DNA from: an uncultured Marinobacter sp.
Lineage (GTDB): Bacteria > Pseudomonadota > Gammaproteobacteria > Pseudomonadales > Oleiphilaceae
Assembly: GCF_913055835.1 (NCBI RefSeq)
Contig: NZ_CAJXKQ010000017.1
Location: 1 to 64,000, forward strand
DNA: 64,000 bases
Reading direction: 5' to 3'
The translations under genes were made by a program, and so were the position numbers. Under the pieces are notes generated by a model. That model was given only the letters and a program-made list of their open reading frames with translations. It was not told where the DNA came from and did no database searches. This document shows positions 8,714-15,384 of this stretch, piece by piece (position 1 is the stretch's first letter; each line of letters starts with the position of its first letter).

Positions 8714-9844
8714 TTACTGATAGTCCGCGATGTCTTCTTCCGTGATGTAACCAACCGTCTCGTTCATCATGTATTTGAGCTGGATATCGAGGATGGCACG
8801 TGCGTCCTCGTTCTTGTTGGCCCAATTAAACCAGATGGGAATCGCGGCCTTTCGCCAGGTTTCCAGATCTTCCTGGCTCAGACGGGTAACCGTGTCACCC
8901 TCTTCCTTGAACTTCTCCATGGCCGCAATGTTGCGTTCCTGGATGGCCAGATAATGCTTCTGGGAATAAATCCGCACTTCGTCCTCAACCAGCTGCTGAA
9001 GCTCGGGCGAGATGGAGTTCCAAGCACGCATGCTAACGGTCAGGTCCATCAGATCTACCGGCTGGTAGATGGACATGACCCCGGGAGGTCCAAAAATGAT
9101 GTAATCAGTCACCTGGGAGAAGCCCAGCTCGTAGTTCACCGCAGGGCCCACGTAATCGGCTGCATCGATGGTGCCTTTCTCGAGAGCCGGGAAGATATCC
9201 GAGCCCGGAAGGCTCACAGTAGATACGCCAAACTGCTGGAATACCTCGGCCACCATGCCACCCGGGACACGAATCTTCATGCCCTTGAGGTCTTCAAGGC
9301 TGTTAACCGGCTGCTTGGAGTGGATGATGTTGGCATCGTGCTGGATGGGGCCAACGTAGAACAGACCGAACTTTTTGTAGATTTCCCGGGTCTTTTCCAG
9401 CATGCCCATGGAGTAGAACATGGTGTCCCACTGGTGGGGCTGGTCCGGACCTGCAGGATAGGAAGACAGGAACACGGAAGCAGGAATCTTTCCTGACCAG
9501 TAGAGGGTGAACGGGTTCATGCCCTGTAGAACACCGTTACGAACGGCATCAAAGAGTGCGTTGTTATCGGCGGCGACAGCCTTGGCCGGGAAGCACTGGA
9601 ACTTCAGCTCTCCGCCCGATTTTTTCTCAATACTCTTACACCATTCCTCGAACAACGTGTAACCCACGGTGCCCGCATCCCAGGTTGACTGGATCTTCCA
9701 GGTAGTCGCAGCCTGGGCCTGCCCTGCCCCCATCAGCATCGCACCGGCAAGCGCGGCGCCCATGGCAGCGGTTTTGAGGAAACTTCTGCGAGGTGGAGTC
9801 TCGCCAGTGTCACAGCTATTTCGGATGTTATTCTTCGAATTCAT
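8714..9844 (-). CDS. dctP: TRAP transporter periplasmic binding protein (DctP), Tat-exported
   Basis: A 376-residue periplasmic solute-binding protein of the DctP family that captures the substrate for DctQM. The N-terminus has a twin-arginine motif (PPRRSFLKTAA) followed by a hydrophobic stretch ending AQA, so export is predicted through Tat rather than Sec. Family features include YVGPAVNYELGF, the MKIRVPGGMVAEVFQQFG segment and the late aromatic WFNWANKN. The open frame extends to 9907, but the ATG at 9844 (MNSKNN) has a GGAG ribosome-binding site nine bases upstream and gives a normal Tat leader. It is the first gene of the operon, opposite the GntR regulator. Confidence 0.9.
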   Translation of the reverse strand: MNSKNNIRNSCDTGETPPRRSFLKTAAMGAALAGAMLMGAGQAQAATTWKIQSTWDAGTVGYTLFEEWCKSIEKKSGGELKFQCFPAKAVAADNNALFDAVRNGVLQGMNPFTLYWSGKIPASVFLSSYPAGPDQPHQWDTMFYSMGMLEKTREIYKKFGLFYVGPIQHDANIIHSKQPVNSLEDLKGMKIRVPGGMVAEVFQQFGVSTVSLPGSDIFPALEKGTIDAADYVGPAVNYELGFSQVTDYIIFGPPGVMSIYQPVDLMDLTVSMRAWNSISPELQQLVEDEVRIYSQKHYLAIQERNIAAMEKFKEEGDTVTRLSQEDLETWRKAAIPIWFNWANKNEDARAILDIQLKYMMNETVGYITEEDIADYQ

Positions 9845-9954
9845 CGAAACGTCTCCGTTGGCTTTGTTGTTATCAGCGTCTATGGCAACGCCGGCACAGG
9901 CCGACATTAGAGTGATATTCGTAGCCGAGCCGGATTTAGTCCAGTTCAGAGACC

Positions 9955-9969
9955 ACTGGTCTGACCAGT
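9955..9969. promoter_or_regulatory. GlcC/PdhR-type operator 1
   Basis: A perfect 15-base palindrome, ACTGGT-CTG-ACCAGT, lies 111 bases before the dctP start, in the divergent region with the GntR gene. It matches the TGGTnnnACCA core of FadR-family (GlcC, PdhR, LldR) operators. It is probably the regulator's site on the transport and oxidase operon. Confidence 0.75.
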
Positions 9970-10072
9970 TTTTGCAGTATTAGAAATGGACGAAATACTC
10001 TCAATCGGCCATATTTAACGGGCTCGAACACACATCCTCTGACAACGGAAATACCCACAATCAGAACCAGGC

Positions 10073-10087
10073 ACTGGTCAGACCAGA
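10073..10087. promoter_or_regulatory. GlcC/PdhR-type operator 2
   Basis: ACTGGT-CAG-ACCAGA repeats the TGGTCnGACCA core of operator 1, with one mismatch at the outermost position. It ends 20 bases before the regulator's ATG, a position suited to autoregulation. The two sites are 118 bases apart centre to centre, so looping or cooperative binding is possible. Confidence 0.75.
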
Positions 10088-10107
10088 GACCGTAAGCAGG
10101 TACTCAC

Positions 10108-10866
10108 ATGGCAATCTCCCAGGAAATCTCTTATCGGCTGGAACGCCTCATCCTCGACGGCGGACTGGCTCCGGAGCAAAAAATACCGTCGGAACGTCAG
10201 TTGGCAACGCGGCTGGGGGTGTCCCGTGCGGTCATCCGGGAAGCCCTGCATGAGCTTCAGGGCCGCGGCGTGATTGAAACCCGCCACGGCAAGGGATCGT
10301 TCGTGGCGAGCATGGTTCCGGGAGCAGACGACCTGGGGGAACACAGTCCGCTGATGCACCTTTTCGAGGGGCACCCGCGAACACTGTTTGATCTTCTGGA
10401 AGTGCGGGAGCAACTGGAAGGCCAGGCTGCCTACCTGGCTGCGCAGCGGGCGACCCGGCTGGACAGGCATCGCATTACCAAGGCTTTCCGCGCCCTCGAA
10501 GATACCGACCCGCTCAGCAATGCCCGGCTCGACCACGGTTTTCACCTGGCGATTGTGGAAGCTTCTCACAATCCGGTGCTGGTGCATGTCCTCAACAGCT
10601 TGAAAAACATGATGCTGTTGACCGTTCAGGCCTCGGTTGCCAACCTGAACCCGAGGGAAGAAATGCGCAAGAAAATCGTCCGCCAGCATCGGCAACTTTA
10701 TGAAGCCGTGATTGCCGGTAAGCCTGTCATCGCTCAGAAGGCAGCGACGGCGCACGTGCGCTTTGTCAGCGAAGCCATGCGGGACATGGAAAAAGACGGC
10801 GGCAAACTGATCAGGCTACCAGTCAACCAGGAAGCAGGCGCCGAATATTCCCGGGCCACGCCTTGA
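10108..10866 (+). CDS. glcC: GntR/FCD-family regulator, GlcC-like
   Basis: A 252-residue transcription factor of the FadR subfamily of GntR proteins. Residues about 1-70 form the winged helix-turn-helix (KIPSERQLATRLGVSRAVIREALHELQGRGVIETRHGKGSFV). Residues about 90-230 form the helical FCD effector domain, with the metal-binding acidic/His set in ARLDHGFHLAIVEASHN, HRQLYEAVIAG and AHVRF. Related proteins (GlcC, LldR, PdhR) bind small 2-hydroxy or 2-oxo acids. It diverges from the glycolate operon and is flanked by two matching palindromes, so glycolate-responsive control is likely. LldR or a PdhR paralogue cannot be excluded. Confidence 0.85.
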   Translation: MAISQEISYRLERLILDGGLAPEQKIPSERQLATRLGVSRAVIREALHELQGRGVIETRHGKGSFVASMVPGADDLGEHSPLMHLFEGHPRTLFDLLEVREQLEGQAAYLAAQRATRLDRHRITKAFRALEDTDPLSNARLDHGFHLAIVEASHNPVLVHVLNSLKNMMLLTVQASVANLNPREEMRKKIVRQHRQLYEAVIAGKPVIAQKAATAHVRFVSEAMRDMEKDGGKLIRLPVNQEAGAEYSRATP

Positions 10867-11021
10867 GCATGGCAAAAAGCTTGCATTGAACAATCATTCG
10901 ACCACAATGTCAGGCAGCGAACGGCGGTGAAATCCGGTAAAAGGCTCCCTTAAAGGGATTGATTTCCGCATCCACAGTCCGTAAAACATGCGCCTTTGAA
11001 TTACAGCCCCAGGAGTCACCC

Positions 11022-11792
11022 ATGGCGGACCAAGCGCCTTTGATCTGCAGGGACATTCACAAGACCTTTGATCAGCTTGAAGTGCTCAAAGGTATTTCAC
11101 TGGAGACCCGCAAAGGCGACGTGGTTTCCCTGATCGGCAGCTCCGGCTCCGGCAAGAGCACCTTCCTGCGTTGCATCAACCTGCTGGAAACACCCACTTC
11201 CGGCGACATTATCGTGCACGGCGACCCAATAAGGTTCACAACCAACCGCAAGGGCGAACGCATCCCGGCCGACAACAAGCAGGTTGAACGGATTCGCGCC
11301 AAACTGTCCATGGTGTTCCAGAGCTTCAATCTCTGGTCCCACATGACTGTGCTGGAAAACATCATTGAAGCCCCGACCCACGTGCTCAAGGTCCCCAAGA
11401 AAGAGGCCATCGAGCGCGCCGAAGCCTATCTGAACAAGGTCGGCATCTACGAGCGCAAGGATTACTACCCCGCCCAGATGTCCGGCGGGCAACAGCAGCG
11501 AGCGGCTATTGCCCGTGCCCTGGCCATGGAGCCGGAGGTCATGCTGTTTGACGAACCCACCTCAGCTCTGGATCCTGAGTTGGTGGGTGAAGTGCTGAAG
11601 GTAATGCAAAGCCTGGCCGAGGAAGGCCGAACCATGATCGTGGTCACCCACGAGATGGCATTCGCAAGGGATGTGTCGAGTCAGGTCCTGTTTTTGCATC
11701 AGGGCGTGATCGAGGAACAGGGTACCCCCGAAAAAGTGTTTGATCACCCGGATTCGGAACGCATGAAGCAGTTCCTGACTCCCAACTTCTGA
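11022..11792 (+). CDS. aotP: arginine/ornithine ABC transporter ATP-binding protein
   Basis: A 256-residue ATPase of the HisP/ArtP/AotP family that energises basic amino-acid import. All motifs are intact: Walker [11 protein letters not shown]-loop VFQSFNLW, signature [15 protein letters not shown], Walker [14 protein letters not shown] and switch His in VVTHEM. The open frame begins at 10959, but the ATG at 11022 has an AGGAG seven bases upstream and gives the usual N-terminus. It heads a plus-strand group with the binding protein, two permeases and astE. The gene order P-J-Q-M differs from the Pseudomonas J-Q-M-O-P arrangement. Confidence 0.92.
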   Translation: MADQAPLICRDIHKTFDQLEVLKGISLETRKGDVVSLIGSSGSGKSTFLRCINLLETPTSGDIIVHGDPIRFTTNRKGERIPADNKQVERIRAKLSMVFQSFNLWSHMTVLENIIEAPTHVLKVPKKEAIERAEAYLNKVGIYERKDYYPAQMSGGQQQRAAIARALAMEPEVMLFDEPTSALDPELVGEVLKVMQSLAEEGRTMIVVTHEMAFARDVSSQVLFLHQGVIEEQGTPEKVFDHPDSERMKQFLTPNF

Positions 11793-11892
11793 CACTCGGT
11801 GCTATCTTGAACCGGTGAAGAAATAAAATGTTGGAACCAAAAACTTCCATCAAAAATAAAGCCCACAAGGCAAACCACTGGAGAAGTGACAC

Positions 11893-12645
11893 ATGAAAAA
11901 AATGATTTTTGCAGCAAGCTGCGCCCTCGCTCTGATTGCTGGTGGTGCACAGGCCCAGGACCGGGATCTGCGCATCGCATTCGACGTGCCCTACGAGCCG
12001 TTCGAGTACAAGGATGAAAATGGCGAACTGACCGGTTTCGAAGTGGAACTGGCCGAAGCGATGTGTGAAGAAATGAACGCCAACTGCGAATTCGTGATCC
12101 AGGCATGGGACGGCATGATTCCGGGCCTGCTGGCACGCAAATTCGATCTGATCATGTCCTCCATGTCCATCACGCCGGAGCGTGCCGAGCGGGTTCTGTT
12201 CTCCGAGCCGTACTACAACACCCCGGGTGGCTGGTTCGCCCGCGAGGGTTTCAGCACTGACGTCACCGACATGTCGGCAATGGAAGGCATGACCGTGGGC
12301 GTTCAGCGTGGCACAACCATGGATACCTATGTCACCGAGAACATGGGCGGCATTGTTACCATCAAGCGTTACACCACCGCCGATGACATGGTCCTGGACC
12401 TGGAAGGCCAGCGTCTGGACGTTGTGTTCGTTGACTATCCCGTTGGCGAGCAGACCATCCTGACCAAAGAAGGCTTCAAGGAAGTCGGTGAGCCGGTCAA
12501 GCTGGGCGAAGGTGTAGGCGTGGCCATGCGACAGCGTGATACCGACCTGGCCGATGAGGTTAACGCGGCCCTGGCGACGCTGAAGGAAGATGGCACCTAC
12601 GACACCATCATGAAAAAGTACTTCAACTACGATATCAAGATGTAA
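11893..12645 (+). CDS. aotJ: arginine/ornithine-binding periplasmic protein
   Basis: A 250-residue periplasmic binding protein (SBP_bac_3 family) for basic amino acids. A Sec signal peptide covers about residues 1-22 (KKMIFAASCALALIAGGAQAQ). The mature protein starts RDLRIAFDVPYEPFEYKDENG and contains FEVELAEAMCEEMN and the IMSSMSITPERAERVLFSEPYY stretch that lines the ligand site in this family. The ligand is inferred as arginine/ornithine from linkage to the arginine-degradation gene astE. A hairpin directly follows the stop codon. Confidence 0.9.
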   Translation: MKKMIFAASCALALIAGGAQAQDRDLRIAFDVPYEPFEYKDENGELTGFEVELAEAMCEEMNANCEFVIQAWDGMIPGLLARKFDLIMSSMSITPERAERVLFSEPYYNTPGGWFAREGFSTDVTDMSAMEGMTVGVQRGTTMDTYVTENMGGIVTIKRYTTADDMVLDLEGQRLDVVFVDYPVGEQTILTKEGFKEVGEPVKLGEGVGVAMRQRDTDLADEVNAALATLKEDGTYDTIMKKYFNYDIKM

Positions 12646-12654
12646 ATCTGCCGA

Positions 12655-12678
12655 GGGGTGGCCCGTTTGGGTCACCCC
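12655..12678 (+). promoter_or_regulatory. stem-loop after the binding-protein gene
   Basis: GGGGTGGCCC pairs with GGGTCACCCC across a GTTT loop, with one G-U wobble in RNA. It begins 9 bases after the aotJ stop and has no U-run. It probably protects the upstream message from 3' decay, raising binding-protein levels over the permeases. Confidence 0.6.
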
Positions 12679-12696
12679 TGTTTACCGGACACTCCC

Positions 12697-13401
12697 ATGC
12701 TTGATCTGAAAGGCTATGGCCCGGCCCTGATGGAAGGGGCAATAGTCACCATTGAACTGGCCTTCCTGTCTCTAGCTCTCTCGGTTGCCCTGGGACTGAT
12801 TGGTGCGTCTGCCAAACTGTCGCAAAGCCGGGTTGCCAAAGGTATCGCGACCACCTACACCACCCTGATTCGTGGCGTGCCCGATCTGGTCATGATGCTG
12901 CTGTTCTACTATGGCGGCCAGGTGGCAGTGAATATGCTCTCGGATTACATCTGGGAAGCTTACGAAATCGACTTTTTCTTTCAGTTCGACCCGTTCATCT
13001 CCGGCGTGGTGACGATCGGGCTGATCTTCGGCGCCTACATGACCGAAACATTCCGCGGCGCCTTCCTGGCCGTTGAAAAGGGCCAGATTGAGGCTGCCCG
13101 GGCCTACGGATTTACCCGTCTTCACACCTTTCGCAGAATCATGCTGCCGCAGATGTTGCGTCATGCCCTGCCCGGCCTCGGCAACAACTGGCAGGTTCTG
13201 CTGAAGACCACCGCCCTGGTTTCTATCATCGGGCTTACAGACATGGTTCGTGTGGCCGAGGAAGCGGCCAAGGCGGAGCGCATGCCGTTCCACTTCTTTA
13301 TTCCGGTAGCGGCCGTGTATCTGGCCCTGACGGCGGGCTCCGAGTTGTTTATCAAGTGGCTCGATAAACGGGCCAATGTCGGCGTGGTTCAGGGGAGTTA
13401 A
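12697..13401 (+). CDS. aotQ: arginine/ornithine ABC transporter permease
   Basis: A 234-residue inner-membrane permease of the HisQ/ArtQ/AotQ type. The EAA loop that contacts the ATPase is clear (KGQIEAARAYGFTRLHTFRRIMLPQMLRHALPGLGNNW; shown here only as the family landmark around residues 130-165 in pieces: IEAARAYGF, ALPGLGNNW). A GTG at 12658 would extend the frame, but that lies within the preceding hairpin, so the ATG at 12697 (MLDLKGYGP) is chosen. Its ribosome-binding site is weak. The stop is four bases before the next permease. Confidence 0.88.
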   Translation: MLDLKGYGPALMEGAIVTIELAFLSLALSVALGLIGASAKLSQSRVAKGIATTYTTLIRGVPDLVMMLLFYYGGQVAVNMLSDYIWEAYEIDFFFQFDPFISGVVTIGLIFGAYMTETFRGAFLAVEKGQIEAARAYGFTRLHTFRRIMLPQMLRHALPGLGNNWQVLLKTTALVSIIGLTDMVRVAEEAAKAERMPFHFFIPVAAVYLALTAGSELFIKWLDKRANVGVVQGS

Positions 13402-13404
13402 CGG

Positions 13405-14127
13405 ATGCCTGATTTCATTGCCGAGTGGTTAAACCAGAACGAAATCTTTACCGCCATGACCATCATGGAATACTGGGATGGCATGGTCACTACCGTGCAC
13501 CTGGTGTTCCTGTCACTGGTCATCGGTTTGTTGGTGGCGGTTTTACTGGCCATCCTGCGGACGGTTCGCAATCCGTTCGTGTCCGGCCCGGTGTGGCTTT
13601 ACACCTACCTGTTCCGCGGCACTCCGTTGCTGATTCAGCTTTACATCATTTATTACGGTATTGCGCAGATTCCCGGCATCCAGGAGACCTTCTGGTGGGA
13701 GATTTTCCGGGAGCCTTTCTACCCGGCCCTGCTGGCGTTCACGCTGAACACGGCGGCCTATACCACGGAGATTATCCGGGGGGCGATTGTGTCGACGCCC
13801 AATGGTGAGATTGAGGCGGCCAAGGCCTATGGCATGAACTGGTTTATGCGGATGCGGCGGATTGTGTTGCCGAGTGCAGCACGGCGGGCGGTGCAGGCCT
13901 ATTCCAACGAGGTGATTTTCATGCTGCATGCCAGTGCCATTGCCAGTGTGGTGACCATCGTGGATCTGACCGGGGCGGCGCGGAACATTTACTCGCGGTT
14001 CTATGCGCCGTTTGATGCGTTTATCTTTGTGGCGCTTTGCTATATGGCGCTTACCTTTATCCTGGTGTTCGCTTTCCGCAAACTCGAAAATCACCTGCTG
14101 AAGCATCAGCGGCCGGTTAGCGGCTGA
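13405..14127 (+). CDS. aotM: arginine/ornithine ABC transporter permease
   Basis: A 240-residue partner permease of the HisM/ArtM/AotM type. It shows the early YLFRGTPLLIQLYIIYYG segment typical of M-type subunits and the EAA loop IEAAKAYGMNWFMRMRRIVL. Helices are evenly spread and no signal peptide is needed. It is packed three bases after aotQ. The codons near the 3' end are still typical of the region. A hairpin repeat element occupies the gap to astE, so read-through of astE from this operon would have to cross it. Confidence 0.9.
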   Translation: MPDFIAEWLNQNEIFTAMTIMEYWDGMVTTVHLVFLSLVIGLLVAVLLAILRTVRNPFVSGPVWLYTYLFRGTPLLIQLYIIYYGIAQIPGIQETFWWEIFREPFYPALLAFTLNTAAYTTEIIRGAIVSTPNGEIEAAKAYGMNWFMRMRRIVLPSAARRAVQAYSNEVIFMLHASAIASVVTIVDLTGAARNIYSRFYAPFDAFIFVALCYMALTFILVFAFRKLENHLLKHQRPVSG

Positions 14128-14182
14128 TTCCGATTATAGTGCCCGGGCAGGCAGGGTATTGCCTCCCAGTTTGGTGCCGGGT

Positions 14183-14286
14183 CGGTTGGCGGGCGTCTTC
14201 CCGGGAGACGCTACGAGCACATCCATGTGCGCTTGACTGAGGCCATCCATGGCCTCAGACACTCCCGGGAAGACGCCCGCCAACCG
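14183..14286 (-). repeat. GGA-hairpin repeat element, copy A
   Basis: Perfect 25-bp inverted arms (14183-14207 and 14262-14286) enclose a 54-base core. Read on the minus strand, the core folds into CTGAGGCCA-TGGA-TGGCCTCAG and GCACA-TGGA-TGTGC, so GGA is presented in two loops. The core matches copies B (29570-29675) and C (60428-60617), but the arms do not. It lies between aotM and astE. Confidence 0.85.
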
Positions 14287-14312
14287 CCCTCAGACTTTTC
14301 CGTGGAGTCCCC

Positions 14313-15368
14313 ATGACCGCTAGCTCAGATCTATTTGGCAGTTCACCTGATTGGCTCTCCCATACCCTCGACAACGCCAACGCCTCACTCCCGGAAACCA
14401 AAACCTTCCTCCCCGATGGCACCCGTATCAGCCGCAAGGCCGTTGGCGTTCTGGACATTGCACCTCCCGCTGACCGCAACAACCCGAATGCCGAAGCCAT
14501 GATTGTTTCAGCCGGAGTCCATGGCAACGAGACAGCGCCGATTGAGGTTCTGAACGGGCTGGTCTCCGAGCTGATCGAGGGTAAATGGGAGCTTGCCTGT
14601 CCGGTATTGCTGATCCTCGGGAATCCGCCGGCAATGGTGGCCGGGAAGCGGTTTATGGAGGTGAACCTGAACCGGCTGTTCGATGGTGCCCACGGGCGCA
14701 GCGAATATCAGGGGCTGGCCGAGGCTGCTCGGGCTCAGGAGCTTGAGGAGGCCTGCCGGCAGTTTGCCATGGCGAATCCACAGGCGCTTTATCACTATGA
14801 TCTGCACACGGCGATTCGACCTTCTCACCGTGAGCGGTTTGCGTTGTATCCGTATGTTGAGGGACGGACCGTTCCGTCAGAGCAGTGCGAATTTCTGCTG
14901 GAGGCGGAGGTAGAGACGCTTTTGCTGCAGCATAAAGCGGGCACGACGTTTTCGTCGTTTTCTTCGTCGCTGCTGAAGGCCGAGAGTTTTACCGTGGAGC
15001 TGGGTAAGGTTCGGTCGTTCGGGCAGAATGATCTGGGGCGTTTCTCGGGCATACGGAATGCCTTGCGGCGGCGGTTCCGGGGGCAACCCTCACCTGCCCC
15101 ACAGCCGCCGTTTGATCACCTGACGGTGTTCGAGGTGGTGCATGAGATCCTGAACACTGGCAAGAACTTCCGGTTTCATATTCCGGACGATGTGGCCAAT
15201 TTTACCGAGTACCAGCCCGGCACAGTCATCTGGGAGGATGATGAAACCAGCTACCGGGTGGGGCATTCACCGGAGGCGATTGTGTTTCCGAATCCGGAGG
15301 TGCCCGTCGGTCACAGGGTCGGGCTGATGATTCGCCCGAAAACGGGGTCAGATGAAAATTTCATCTGA
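14313..15368 (+). CDS. astE: succinylglutamate desuccinylase AstE
   Basis: The last enzyme of the arginine succinyltransferase pathway, a Zn hydrolase that splits N-succinylglutamate into succinate and glutamate. Zinc ligands are visible at His70 and Glu73 (VHGNETAP) and His165 (HYDLHTAIR); the catalytic Glu lies in FTVELGKV near residue 229. The 351 residues are slightly longer than E. coli AstE (322). The last nine residues (GSDENFI and neighbours) and the stop come from a GGGGTCAGA palindrome, so the original C-terminus was probably replaced. It is separated from its pathway partners by the RND/TetR genes. Confidence 0.93.
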   Translation: MTASSDLFGSSPDWLSHTLDNANASLPETKTFLPDGTRISRKAVGVLDIAPPADRNNPNAEAMIVSAGVHGNETAPIEVLNGLVSELIEGKWELACPVLLILGNPPAMVAGKRFMEVNLNRLFDGAHGRSEYQGLAEAARAQELEEACRQFAMANPQALYHYDLHTAIRPSHRERFALYPYVEGRTVPSEQCEFLLEAEVETLLLQHKAGTTFSSFSSSLLKAESFTVELGKVRSFGQNDLGRFSGIRNALRRRFRGQPSPAPQPPFDHLTVFEVVHEILNTGKNFRFHIPDDVANFTEYQPGTVIWEDDETSYRVGHSPEAIVFPNPEVPVGHRVGLMIRPKTGSDENFI

Positions 15369-15372
15369 CCCC
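15344..15372. repeat. GGGGTCAGATGAAA palindrome overlapping the astE stop
   Basis: A perfect inverted repeat with 14-base arms around a single central A. The left arm lies in the last astE codons and the right arm supplies the TGA at 15366-15368. It shares the GGGGTCAGA stem with 2094-2138. It lies between convergent astE and the RND gene, where it may also end transcripts. Confidence 0.85.
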
Positions 15373-15384
15373 AAATTCAGGTAC

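Noticed and set aside
11644-12675. 343-codon frame on the minus strand across aotP/aotJ
   Set aside because: Crosses two intact transporter genes and has no family signal.
15344-15372. simple rho-independent terminator for astE
   Set aside because: The stem includes the stop codon and lacks a T-run, and the sequence recurs at 2094-2138; a repeat insertion explains it better, though a role in termination is not excluded.
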